The translations under genes and the position numbers were made by a program. Below, piece by piece: positions 44,700 to 55,899 of a DNA stretch of 64,000 nucleotides. Positions within the stretch are counted from its first letter, which is position 1. The number at the start of each line of letters is the position of its first letter. This DNA comes from Palaemon carinicauda (lineage: Eukaryota > Arthropoda > Malacostraca > Decapoda > Palaemonidae), in contig NC_090751.1 in assembly GCF_036898095.1 (NCBI RefSeq), positions 74,779,432 through 74,843,431 on the forward strand, in the 5' to 3' direction. The notes under the pieces are model-generated. The model was not told where the DNA came from and did no database searches. It worked only from the letters and a program-made list of their open reading frames with translations.

Positions 44700-45350
44700 C
44701 TGCTTATCCTGACTTGGCTGAGAACTTTTTCACCAGTCCGAATGGGGGGAAAAAACAAGGCACACCTCTAGGCCGCCCCACCAATCTTGGAATACATCTT
44801 GTTTGAGGTCCTGGGGAACGGTCGAGTGGGACCCTGAAGATCAGGGCCGCTGCGAGCATAACCACAGTCGGGGACCCCACAAAGTTAAGACTTTGTTGGA
44901 TACAAGATGATTCCAAGACACTAGGAGTCCACTATCTGGGTGGTTTTGCAAGCACATTTCTTTACCAGGAATGACGCGAGCAGATGGGGGCAACTAGTTG
45001 TCCTCTGTCCATCTAAGGCTTCGTACGGCTAGATGGTTCTCTAAGAGAGGTGAATGCTAACACCTTTCTGAATCGGACCAACCGACGAGGATGGAATGGT
45101 ATGACATAAGACCCCCCTCTCTCTTTGGATGCATTATACTGTAGAGAGCATCAGGTCCAGAGGGAAGACAAAAAGACAGGCCTCTTTGCGGAAGCTCTCG
45201 TCTGCCACCCATCATCCGCGGATTGTCCAGCGGTGAGGGGGGGAGAGTGCATAACAATAAACACACCTCAAGATGATGTCGAGACATGTAACCAATTGCA
45301 CGTTCTTGCAACGAAGTAGAACAGCCTGTTCTCCCTCCAACTCCCACTAA
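44700..45350 (-). pseudogene. RNase H / tail remnant of element E
   Basis: Readable scraps include SYHSILVGWSDSE (first RNase H block region), GSPTVVMLAAALIF (cf. GSPVMDLFATRL in C) and CFFPPFGLVKKF (the FPPF tail block). The acidic residues cannot be confirmed. Confidence 0.6.
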
Positions 45351-46899
45351 TCCAGTGTGGTTGGCCGAATAAGACCGATACCAAATGGTAAACCAGTTAA
45401 TCAGTACAGCTTATAATATAATAGCGAATCTCCATAGAGATCGCTTTCCGGACAAGAGACTGTACGGTAATCACCGAACGCATCCAACCAAACCCAAGAA
45501 GGGATCGAGACATATCTTCAATCTATTGTTGGGTGGGTAAAGAGCATAAGTGTACTACTGAGTAGTAACACCGAACTGTGCGCATGACAAGTAAACATGC
45601 GTAGTTCGACTTAAAAGTCGTGTCCGGAACTCAGTTGGAGAACGGAAACGTTCGTAACGGAGGTTTCTCCTTATTAGGACAGAAACGTTTGTACTTCTCC
45701 GTCTCCGATCGGTAAACTAGCATTTATATTAAACGTTCCCTATTAGGGAATGGAAATGCTTGAGAAGTTTCCAGCCAAAGCGTTTGTAGGAGACAGAACG
45801 TAAATGCCGTATATCTGGCTACAGAGAAGTAGCCAAGTAATGTACTGAATAACCTGGTTTCAGTAAGGGATATAAATATACAACTTAATAGAACGGAGTT
45901 CTAATTGAAAGAAGTATATAGCCCTTATTGGCAGAAAGATCGCTTGCAAGCACATATGTACTTGTCCATTTGCGCTAGCGCATGCGTATTCTCTGCCTCC
46001 AGGAAACGTCTGCAACGAATCTGGTTGTGGGAATAATGTATGTGCGATGAATCGCAACATTATTGCTGAAAGAATTTTGATCGTTGATTAACTGTAATAT
46101 TTTCTTGAATGAGAGCGAACATGTTCTCAAACAAAAATATACAGTTATAGAGGCGATCATATCCCCTTTGGTTTACCCCCCCTCTTTATATGAGGGGCTA
46201 GCCAGTGTTCATTACACAGAAAGGGATGTCTGTTTACCTGTGGGTGGGGTTTGAAACATTCGTAACGTAATGAAAAGATGCCCACACTGTTGCTATCGTT
46301 CTTTTAACGTCAGCTAACAATGTTCCTTCGGGACTAATTGTTCAAAACAATAACCCTGTAAGGAAAGAATAGAGCCTCGGACGACTATCGTGTAAAAAGG
46401 CAAGTCGTTATACCCAGGGTACAATGACGGGGGAGGCTGCCTCCATCAAACGGTAGAACTGAGTTTAAGACCATAACCTCGCGGTTTTGTCTTGGCTAGA
46501 GTGCATGCTCCGGGAAGGCTTACGGCCTTCATGAAATTTTAACACCCATTGAAGTTTTGTAAAAACTTCTCAGGAACGAGTTTCCCGAAAAAGGGTGAAG
46601 TCTCGTATGTGGGGGTTTGCTTCAAGAAGGCCAGACATAATTGCCATTGACCGCTTACCTAAAGAGGTTGCCATCGAACACTTTCTCAATAGTGAGAAAA
46701 CTACCGTCTAATTCAGGCAAGGCCTGCCAGGTGAAATGAACTGCAATGAAAAGCATTTTCATTCCCCGCTCATTTCCATCTGCTAACCCAACCACTCGAA
46801 GTGGGAAGGTGAAGGAAAGATGACGGTGATTCGTTCGAAAACGAAAGGATCGGTGCTGACGAAACCAGGCTAGCTGATATAGTAATCAGCTCGGAGTGT
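45351..46899 (-). other. Position of RT in element E, but no RT recognisable
   Basis: No GWRPVIDL, YLDD or other RT block on either strand. Phrases such as AACGTTCG-TAACGGAG..TTTCTCC-TTAGG repeat loosely near 45640-45790. RT is either deleted or replaced by gag-type filler. Confidence 0.5.
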
Positions 46900-48029
46900 A
46901 GAGTGACATATCAAGTCACACCTTTGGAAGACCCCTCCCGTCGAGGGGGGGGATTGACCATAGAGTTTTCAGAAAACTCTGAATCTTGCAAACAGAGAGA
47001 TTCGGATGACAACCTAAGGGTTCAGAATCTTTTTGTGAAATCCTTTCTCATGACCTTAAGGGATGTTGTGCCGAGAACCCGCAGGAACTCTGTCGCTGAT
47101 TCCTGATAGAATTCAAGGAATCGTGTTACGTGACCAGGACCCAAAGGAACTGTGTCATAGTTACCTGTAGAGATTCGTAAACCCTTAGGCAGCAGGCATC
47201 CTTCTGTCATGGGAGTAAAACTCTTGATGACGATGGGTGCGCGCGAACAATTTACGGGACGAGAGTTCGAAAACTCTGTCATGGGAGTAAACCTCTTGTG
47301 CACTCGTGAACACTTCGCACAACGAGAGTCTGAAAACTCCGTCATATAAGTATGACTATGGTCACAAGGACACAAAGGTTCAGCGTGAACTGCGTTGTGA
47401 GACCCCGAAGGGTCATAAGAGTTGTTCGTGCACTTCAACCGATTGCGTGCGCGCCAAATTGGTCGTGTGCGCGAGCCAATATAGTCGTGGGCGCGTGCCA
47501 ATACGGTCGTGCGCTCCAATCCGATCGTGTGCGCGTGCCAGTATGGTCGTGCGCTCCTATCCAATCGTGTGAGCTAAAATGGTTGTGCATGCGCCCCAAT
47601 TTGGTCGTGCGCTCTTGCGCCGAACTGTTGGTAGGCGGAAGGGAGCTCGTGCGCGCACCTTTTTCACGGTCGTGGAGCGCATAAGGTTGTTCGCAAACCT
47701 GGCGTGCATAAGGTTGCTTGCGTGCAGTGTGTTGTTCGCGCCCATGGCGCACCACAGGATGTTCGACCGCATGGCGAGCAACAGGATGTTCGCGCATATG
47801 ACACGCCAAAGGATGAACCCGCGCCATGATTGCCATTTTGCTTGCACACGCCAAGACGGTCATGCGCGCCAAGTCGGTTGTGCGCGCCAATTTGGCCATG
47901 CGCGCGAGAGCTCTCAGGTTGGTGGGAGAACTTACTGCTACGCTCATCCGAAGGTTCACGATAGCTTGTGGTCTGTGAGCGAGAACAATCAAAACAAGAG
48001 TTTGGAAACTCTCTGTCATAAAAAGAATG

Positions 48030-48510
48030 ACTCAGGTCACGAGAACCCGAAAGATCAACGTGAACTGTGTTGCACGAACCCGAAGGGTCAGCGCAACGAG
48101 AAACCGAAGTTTCCCTGTCACTAAACACCGAAGTGTCGGAGTGACTGAAGTTACGAGAGCCCAAGGGTTCTGCGTAACTAATATTACAAGACCCAGAAGG
48201 GTCAGCGTAACGAGAAACCGAAGTTTCCTTGTCACAAAACACCGAAGTGTCAATGATTAAAGTTACGAGAGCCCTAGGGTTCAACGTAACTGATGTTACA
48301 AGACCGCGAAGGGTTAGCGTAACGAGAAACCGCAGTTTCCCTGTCACAACACACCAGAGTGTTAGAGTGACTAAAGTTACGAGAGCCCAAGGACTCAGCG
48401 TAACTAATGTTACGAGACCCCGAAGGGTCAGCGCAATGAGAAACCGAAGTTTCCCTGTCACAAAAAACCAAAATGTCAGAGTGATAACTGAAACCCGAAG
48501 GTTTCGAGCG
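48030..48510 (-). repeat. 114-bp minisatellite in element E (38-residue unit)
   Basis: GAGAAACCGAAGTTTCCCTG recurs with unit starts at 48101, 48215, 48327 and 48441, so periods are 114, 112 and 114. The 112 unit breaks an otherwise codon-preserving period. On the minus strand one unit reads SVFCDKETSVSRYADPSGSC. Confidence 0.9.
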
Positions 48511-48799
48511 GAGTCCCGAAGGACTCCTACTGTCATAAGAACCAGCAGGATCAACATGACGAGAGCCCGAAGGCTCAAATGATCACGCCAGCCCAAAGGG
48601 TGATCGAACGAGACCCCGAAGGATCAAGGAAAACCAGCAGGTTCAAGATAACACCTCCGCATAAGAGGTTTGTTCTCCTGAAGGAGAAAGTCGCTTAAGA
48701 GAAGGCTCTCGCTCCGCCCCTGAAGGAGAACCATAAGCGTAGGGATAACCTGCTTCAGAGAAAGCTCTGCCACCGCCCCTGGTGGATCAGCAAGCTCCT

Positions 48800-49290
48800 A
48801 CAAGTTATTTCTCGCGAACGAGAGGGAAGTTCTCCCGAAGGAGATAGCCTAAGACAAGCTTTCTCCCAGCTCTATGGGAATAAAGTGTAGGCGTAAAATA
48901 TCTCTCTCGCGAACTAGGGAGAAGTCCTCCCGAAGGAGGATATCACCAAGGACAAGCTTTCTCCCAGCTCTATGGAAAAAAAGCGAAGGCTTAATAATCT
49001 CTCTCTCGCGAACGAGAGTGAAGTCCTCTCGAAGAAGGACATTGGCTAGAACAAGCTTTCTCCCAGCTCTATGGGAAAAAAGCATAGGAGTAAGAAACTC
49101 TCTCCCGCGAACGAGAGAGAAGTCCTCCAGAAGGAGGACATCGCCTAAGGCAAGCTTCCTCCCAGCTCTATGGGAAAAAAGCGTAGGCATAAAAAATCAC
49201 TCGCGCAAACGAGAGAGAAGTCCTCCCGCAAGAGGACATAGCCCAAGTAAAGCTTTATCCCAGCTCTATGGGATAAAAGCATAGACGTAA
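48800..49290 (-). repeat. 99-bp minisatellite in element E (33-residue unit)
   Basis: The landmark TCTATGG starts at 48871, 48969, 49068, 49167 and 49265 (98-99 bp apart). Minus-strand translation repeats LFSHRAGRKLVLANVLLRED followed by FTLVRER. Each unit contains the near-palindrome CTCTCGCGAACGAGAG. Confidence 0.93.
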
Positions 49291-49675
49291 ACAAAAATCA
49301 TTCTCTCTCTCTCTCTCTCGCGAGAGAGAGAGAGAGTGAAGTTGAAGGCTGACAGCGAATGCTACCTCGTAATGAGGGCAGCTCACGAGCTACCACATGT
49401 GTACTACGTCGCTGTTACCTGTGGAAAAAAAAAAAAGTTATCAATTACAATTCATGCTCCGTTGCACAAAATACACTATCGGCAGTGTTGAGAGCCTGCC
49501 GAAGGACAACAACTTTACGGCGGAGGCAGTTGGATACGATGTCAACAGCACTAAAGTTACCCATATCTAAGAACGTATATTTCTATTTATACATATATAC
49601 ATTCAAATATATGTAAGATAAATGAAAACACACAAGAAAACCAAAAAAAAAAAAAAAAAAAAGAAAATTAAAAAC

Positions 49676-49766
49676 ATCACTAAAATTATCATGGCTCGTC
49701 TTTCAGCTGCGCCGAAAGTAATACCCTATTATAAATAGTGAAGGTTTGTATATGTGTCGGAACAAA
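49676..49766. repeat. Right (5') inverted terminal repeat of element E
   Basis: Reverse complement of 42740-42835. The tip TATATGTGTCGGAACAAACA is mirrored in the ICR. Confidence 0.9.
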
Positions 49767-49846
49767 CAAAAAATAAAGCTTTTATTTATTATCGTGTATT
49801 AAACAAAAATAATACTTTACTATAACCTGTAACTTATATAGAAAAG

Positions 49847-51151
49847 CTATAGGCTACTGTTTAAAATATATGACTGACAAAATACTGGCGACTCGCTACT
49901 GAGGGTCCGTCGAGTTAATCCCACCCAAGCCTGATCTATGATCTTCAAGCAGTGCACAATGTTGAAGTGGCTCCTCCAAAATTCACGCAAAGTTAAGTTG
50001 GTGCTTTGCGTGACATTAAAGCACTGCTTAAATAAGTGCTTGGTGTACAGCTTCTTAAAATTAGAGATGACTTGCTGGTCCATGGGCTGGAGGATAGAGG
50101 TGGCATTCGGTGGAAGATACAGCACCTTTATGAACTTAAATTCATCGAAGATATCATCTTCAAGTCGGGGGGGGGGGGGGGGGGGGGGGGGAGCGGGTAC
50201 ATTGTCAAGGCATAGCAGGCACTTTAAAGGCAATTTTTGTTCATGAAGATACTTCTTCACAGAAGGGCCGAAAACTTGGTTAACCCATTGCACAAAGAAT
50301 TGCCTAGTGACCCAGGCCTTCGAGTTGGATCGCCGGAAAACATGAAGCTGGTCCTTATCGACGTTGTGTGCCTTAAAGGCCCTAGGGTTCTCGGAATGGT
50401 AAACCAGTAAGGGCTTGACTTTAAAGTCCCCGCTAGCGTTGACACATAGGGCAAGAGTCAACCGATCCTTCATTGGCTTATGCCCAGGCAATTTCTTCTC
50501 TTCGACGGTGATGTAGGTTCGACTGGGCATCTTCTTCCAAAACAGCCCGGTTTCATCACAATTAAACACTTGCTGCTCTACGTAGCCTTCTTCCTGCACG
50601 ATCCTTTCGAAGTTCTTGACAAAGTCAGCTGCAGCCTTTGTGTCCGCACTAGCAGCCTCTCCGTGGCGAACAACTGAATGAATCCTGGACCGTTTCTTAA
50701 ATTTCTCAAACCAGCCACGAGATGCCTTGAAATCATCTGAGGAAGGCTCGGTTGAACTCTCCCCAGCATCACCCCGAGAGCTCTCCTCCTTCAAGTCCGT
50801 AAAGATGGCGTGCGCCTTCTCGCAGATGACGGTCTCGGTGATGGTGTCGCCAACGATCTCTCTGTCCTTGATCCACACTAGCAGAAGTCGTTCCATCTCT
50901 TCTATGATAGGGCTACGGCGTTTTGAAATTATGGTGATCCCCTTAGAAGGTTTCACTGCTTTAAAAGCTTCCTTCTGTTTAAGGATTGTCGAGATCGTCG
51001 ACATATTACGGCCATACTGTTTAGCAAGTTCACTCACGCGGACGCCACGCTCATGTTTTTCAATAACTTCCTGCTTAACGTCTAAAGAAAGCATTTCCTT
51101 CTTCCTTTTCTCACCACTACCACTTGCAAAACTAAGCCTTTTAGGACCCAT
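49847..51151 (-). pseudogene. Tigger (pogo superfamily) transposase, truncated
   Basis: 434 residues. The N-terminal helix-turn-helix (residues 20-60, VKQEVIEKHERG, LAKQYGRNMSTIST) is of the CENP-B/psq type. A second HTH lies at about 85-165. The DDE_1 catalytic core has D199 (FNCDETGLFWK), D316 (CLLCLDNVPA) and D358 (ILQPMDQQVI). After VPA the usual His is replaced by a run of eight prolines encoded by a G tract at 50168-50192. The final 20 residues (from about 412) no longer match the family, so the C-terminus is lost. It would cut and paste at TA sites. Confidence 0.93.
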
Positions 51152-51376
51152 ACTTTACATAAATTACCGTTAAAGGATGCACGTAAAAAATCATGATTAA
51201 AACAGTTAATATCAGAACGCACAGGGCACAACCGCAAGAAGCCGACGAGAACAGAGGACTGACCCGAGCCGCGCTAATTGAGGGTCCCTCCGAGGTCGAA
51301 GTGGTGCCTTCTATCGGCGGAAATAAAAAACACTTCAGGCGCTAAGAGCACCGACTACGCGTACGAGTATTGTTTA

Positions 51377-51590
51377 CTTCGGGTGTCGAAAAAAACATTC
51401 GGGTGTAGAGTAGGAACGTGTTCGAATTGTACTTCGCGTGTAGAAAAATTCGGAAACAACCGGTACGACGAAAATTGCTTACTTCGTGTGTCGAAATAAA
51501 ATTTGGGTGTAGAGTAAAAAATTTGCTCGAATTTTACTTCGGATGTTGGAAAATTCGGATGTAGATACGTTCGTGTGTAGAGGTTCCACG
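51377..51590. repeat. 105-bp subterminal direct duplication in Tigger
   Basis: CTTCG(G/T)GTGTCGAAA starts at 51377 and 51482, each followed by a GGGTGTAGAGTA and a CGAATT.TACTTCG phrase. These may be transposase binding sites; that is inference. Confidence 0.8.
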
Positions 51591-51774
51591 GTATTTGTGT
51601 TAATACCATGACTGAAAATTCAAGCTACTAATCAAAATATCAGAGAATAATTTGATAACGACCAATTTGATCAACGGCGGCTTTTTCTATCCCTATCTCG
51701 TGGTACGAGGAGTACCTGTATATGAAAGATCTAATTTAATATGGTTACTGTACTCTTTTTAGAATATTTTATTT

Positions 51775-51940
51775 TGATTGTTCATTAATTCTCTTGTAGT
51801 TTATATTTTTCCTTGTTTCCTATCCTCACTTGGCTATTTTTTCCTGTTGGAGCCCTTGGACATAAATTATAGCATCCTGATTTTTTAACTAGAGTTGTAG
51901 CTTAGCTTGTAATAATAATAATAATAATAATATAATTACA
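51775..51940 (+). repeat. Dispersed repeat copy 2 with (AAT)n tail
   Basis: Has TATCCTCACTTGGCTATTTT, then TATAGCATCCTGATTTTTTA, ACTAGAGTTGTAGCTTAGCTTG and (TAA)n. Same order as in the copies at 25775-25900 and 59525-59655. Confidence 0.8.
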
Positions 51941-52366
51941 ACATGCTGCAACATGAAATACTACGAGGCAAATGGGCTGATTGGCATGCATCAAAATAAA
52001 AAGGGGGTTTCTAGGTATACTGAACTACTCTTCATTATATATCACACTTAAATTTACACAGTAGTATCATAATAATGCATAGTAATATAGCAGTAAACAG
52101 CTAAACAAGGTGAAAAACTTTCCTATTTTTGGGGGGATTGAAAAAATATGCTATTACATCTTCCATAATTCAAAAAAGTGGGTTTTATATATATTTTTTT
52201 TTACTTTAAATTGTGTATCAAAGGACATGTTACTCAATAGATCAATGATAATGGATTGTAGAAGTAAAAAACATGCCAGGGTTTTAAGATTTAAAAAATC
52301 TCTGTCCAGGCGAGCAAGCGGGTAGGTACCGGGGTATCTATACATGCCAACCCTGCTTTTTATGTC
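51941..52366. other. No gene seen
   Basis: A/T-rich spacer between the dispersed repeat and the Gypsy gag end. Confidence 0.5.
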
Positions 52367-53157
52367 TTATTTATAGCTCAGTTTGACAAACTTATACATA
52401 TCACCACCATGTGCTGCCAAGTATTTCTTAGTGCAGTCAATCATCTCAACTAAAGTAGCTGGACTACGCTCTTTAAGAAATATTCCGAGTTCTGCATGAC
52501 ACTTTCTTAGGAATTGTCCGCGAAGAATCAAATCCTTCAAATAAACATAAGTTTCTTGAGTCTCAGATAAACTTATCCAGCGTTCACAACAACAGCACTT
52601 CCAGGCACTGAACTGATTAACAGTTTCTTCACTTTCTGGGTTACTTTCACAGAACTCCATTTCATAACCTTCCTCGGTCATCATGTACCTTTCAAGAATA
52701 GCTTTCTTCATCCGTTCATAAACAACCGCATAAACTGCAAATAAGCAACCCTATGTTTCTAGAGCTTTACCTGTAAGAAGGAGACTCAAATTAACAGCCC
52801 ACTCCTCAGCTGGCATTTATGCATTACAGAATATCTTACTATTTTTGTAAATATGCATCCAAATCATCTATCTTTTCATGAAATTTCAGAAACTTAGGCT
52901 TCAGGTGATTAGATGACACAACAGATTAAGTTGAACTGGTCCTTCGAGGGTGCTCCATTTCTAATTCATGCTGCTGATTAGCTGCTTCCTTTTTCTCAAA
53001 GATGGTCAGCTTCCTCCTTTTTCTCAATATGTTCAAGACAGCGTTCTTCACACTGATTTTCCTGCACATTTTACACAAACGACTGAAGTTCCTCACCTAC
53101 ATACCCAAATTTGATCGTCACTTCTGTTAGGTTTGTCAAAAGTTTGTATTCAGACAT
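52367..53157 (-). pseudogene. Ty3/Gypsy gag with SCAN-like domain
   Basis: The start at Met 53157 reads MSEYKLLTNLTEVTIKFGYV, a familiar opening of such gags. The middle is broken by stops and frameshifts. The last part (52367-52711) is open and reads LERYMMTEEGYEMEF, CERWISL, LRGQFLRKCHAELGIFLKER, a SCAN-like helical oligomerisation domain as found in Gmr1-type Gypsy gag (the source of vertebrate SCAN domains). Gag would form the particle shell. No protease, RT or integrase follows to the left, so only the 5' end remains. Confidence 0.8.
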
Positions 53158-53214
53158 GATATCACAATTAACTACTCGTCAATGAGAATAAATGATAACT
53201 TCCCAGGTCTAGGC

Positions 53215-53355
53215 ACCAATGTTACGGGATGTATTGTACAAAAGACGAGGAAACATAAACATTTCATAATTTAAATATCTACAGTATTTACAATCCATAA
53301 AATATTAAACATGATAATGAAAGTGAATATTGTCTGAACAACTAGATACGGAATA
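53215..53355 (-). repeat. Gypsy primer-binding site and 3' part of its 5' LTR
   Basis: On the minus strand the LTR ends CATCCCGTAACA (53220). One base later TGGTGCCTAGACC follows, a TGG-initiated primer-binding site. The reverse reading of the end, TGTTACGGG, fits the TG...CA rule. The LTR runs towards higher coordinates and is interrupted at 53356 by a MITE; any remainder would lie at 55257-55352. Confidence 0.6.
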
Positions 53356-53733
53356 AGTGAGCCCTCGCTACTTCGCGGTTCGACCATCGCGGATTCACGA
53401 CTTCGCAGACTTTTTTCATTACATACGGCATCCGATTTCATCAGCAAACCACTATTTTTTGGGGAAACATAATTTTATTCTAGAAAATTGCTACTCTTTA
53501 AATAGTTAATTGCACATTAAGAAAGTGTGTACTTTTGTTTTCAAATTTCGGGTGTGTTTTAAAATTGAGTATTGTTGATTTCTTTTTGTTTTTAATTTTG
53601 GCTGTGATCAGATCAGCTGACGTCTAGGTGCCGGTCTCAAGAATATGCGCGTACGAAGTATTGTTTATACCATTTCTTAACTTATTCAAACCATCTATAC
53701 AGTTGATATTACATAAGCACCAATGTGTTACAA

Positions 53734-53816
<83 letters not shown>

Positions 53817-54276
53817 CAATAATTAGATGAAGAAATCAAAATCGGTTTTCTTAAAGTGTCAATTAAATACAAAACAAAAAAATTATACAGTGTATACATC
53901 CATTTCAATCATAGCTTAAAATACGGTATCCGATTTTGTCAGCAAACTACTATTTTTTAGGAAACACCATTCTATTCCAGAAAACTTTTACTCTTTAAAT
54001 AGTCAATTGCGCTATAATAAAACATGTACTTATGTTTTTAAATTTCGGGTGTGTTTTAAAAATCGAGTATTTTTGCCTTCTTTTTGTTTTACTTTTGGCT
54101 GTGGTCACATCAGCTGATGTCTAGCTTCCGCTCTAGAGAATATGCGCGGTACGAATACATTAACAAAGAATTGTTTACAACATTTCTTAACTTATTAAAC
54201 CCATCTATACAGTTGATATTACATAAGCATCAATGTGTTATAACCTATCATATTTATTATTTAGTACATTTAAAAC

Positions 54277-54313
<37 letters not shown>

Positions 54314-55254
54314 ACATCGAACGTAATAGCGGTAACTTAATTTTTCGATGACTTTAAAAATGGCCTAGTACTTTCTTCTTCTTTTACCTTTTTTGCATAT
54401 GGTGAGGTGGGTACAAGTTGACTTATAACTGAAGTTAGGAAAAGTATTTTGGATATGGAAAGGACAATTATCTTTCGTAACAGTTTAAAATTATCGTAAA
54501 TTATCATTCTGTCATTAACGGCAGTTTGCTATTGTGGATTAAACGCATACAGAAAAAAAAGTTTCCAGCTTTGCTACGAATTTAGGAATTCATATGGATA
54601 CGATAAGTAAAATACTGTATTTGTAATAACAATGTTTACTAAATGTTTGTTATATCATTAGTTATCACTTTGAGCATGTGTTTAATGCGTTCGTAACTTC
54701 GTTTGTTTATTATGATCGAAGATGGAGCGTAAACAAATGGAAGGTTTCCGTTTCAGGAGGCGTCATAAAGAAAAACATTATATGAATGGCATTCATTTCA
54801 TTTATTTGGAAGTTCTAAGAAAAATTAAGTAGAACATTGGTAATAACAAAGTCAACATATAATCAATACTTGGTAAGATTGCTGTCGATGCAAAAACTAA
54901 CCTATACTGACACAGATGTGTAAATGCTCTGTTTCTTCGTTATGATCAGAGATAAACGTAAACAAAACATTGGTTGTCATTTTTTATCGTGCTTTTTGGC
55001 GTGTTTAGGAAACGCATGATATAAAATCGCCTTTAATATTTGTGCCTGTTTTAGTTTAGGGTACTATAGTACATGCATTAGGTGTTCTGTACATTAAAGG
55101 GTAGTTTGTTAACAGTACTACATAAAGGGAAGGTTTTAAAAGTCTGAATATACATGTTAAATAAATACGTAAATATGATGTCCCTACTTCGCGGATTTTC
55201 AGCTATCGCGGCCGGGTTTGGAACCTATCTACCGCGATAAACGAGGGTTCACTG
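53356..55254. mobile_element. Composite MITE copy 4 (1.9 kb)
   Basis: The left end is AGTGAGCCCTCGCTACTTCG and the right end is ACGAGGGTTCACTG, flanked by TA. The right part (54930-55160) is the reverse complement of the left interior of MITE copy 1. The left half holds two copies of a roughly 498-bp unit (TCCGATTT at 53431 and 53929), each with a CT microsatellite. The same unit is in MITE copy 3. No transposase is encoded. Confidence 0.85.
53741..53810. repeat. (CT)n microsatellite
   Basis: CT run inside composite MITE copy 4; a shorter one lies at about 54281-54310. Confidence 0.98.
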
Positions 55255-55352
55255 TATTAATATTGAAAATTCAACAAAAACAATTCAAACACTGAATAGG
55301 TAATAACCAAACCCTTCAGCAGAATGTCATTGACAAAAGAAAATATATGAAA

Positions 55353-55545
55353 TGATATTTTCATAATAAAATAAATTTTTGAACATACTTACCCACTGGT
55401 TATATAAGAATGGCTATAGTCCCTTGGACGCTCCGCAGAAATTCAAAATCTCATGGCAATCCCAGATATGCCAGGTGTACACTAGCACCTTGGCGGTAGA
55501 TAGGCCAAACTATTCCAAACACTTCAGACCTTCCACGACCCTTGG
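55353..55545. repeat. Left (3') inverted terminal repeat of element G
   Basis: TTATATAAGAATGGCTATAG, then GACGCTCCGCAGAAATTCAA and CAGGTGTACACTAGC, the reverse complement of 61826-61999. Confidence 0.92.
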
Positions 55546-55575
55546 TCTCTAGAGGGGAGGAGGGCGGGATTATAA

Positions 55576-55673
55576 CTTATATAACCAACGGGTAAGTATG
55601 TTCAAAAATTTATTTTATTATAAAAATATCATTTTTAAACATAAAACTTACCCGCTGGTTATATAAGAATGGC
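55576..55673. other. Internal complementary region (ICR) of element G
   Basis: GGGTAAGTATGTTCAAAAAT ... AAAAATATCA is the complement of the left end from 55353. TTTTTAAACATAAAACTTAC and CCGCTGGTTATATAAGAATGG is the complement of the right end to 61999. Confidence 0.92.
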
Positions 55674-55899
55674 TGATTGACACCCTTGGTGGTGGGGTAA
55701 GAGACAGCAACATGATTGGAAATTCAGTTAAGAGTTAAATATATCCACTTAAGAGGTTCGTACCTGATATGGGAGCTGACTTCAATGGTTCTCTGTCTCA
55801 TTCTGTAAACTATCCTTACGAGATCCAGCAGTCTACTCAGGGGGCTGAAGATCTCTAGGAGCTGTCAAACGGTTCAATAACCTATAACATGACAGGACC

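Larger units (their letters stand above)
46900..49350 (-). pseudogene. Repeat-rich gag-like region of element E
   Basis: Open minus-strand frames cover most of it (47022-47564, 47435-48019, 47664-48596, 48849-49190). Composition is rich in Ser, Arg, His and Ala, including AREQHT/HPVARH-type phrases that recall the HPVSAPR repeat of element D. Two further minisatellites with periods of 114 and 99 bp lie inside. No zinc cluster was found. A splice-acceptor-like tract (T-rich then CCACAG, minus strand, near 49422) precedes it. Gag identity is inferred from position and style. Confidence 0.5.
42723..49766 (-). mobile_element. DIRS-type retrotransposon E, RT not found
   Basis: ITRs lie at 42723-42835 and 49676-49766, the ICR at 42972-43073. 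YR and RNase H are decayed. A long repeat-rich gag-like region fills the 5' half. No RT motif is recognisable between 45351 and 46899 where RT should lie. Confidence 0.82.
49847..51592 (-). mobile_element. Tigger/pogo DNA transposon, 3' end missing
   Basis: The 5' terminus on the minus strand is CCGTGGAACCTCTACACACG preceded by TA (51592-51594), a Tigger-like TIR. A roughly 440-bp leader and a transposase frame follow. Homology to the family stops near 49915 and no second TIR was found; element E begins right beside it. Confidence 0.88.
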
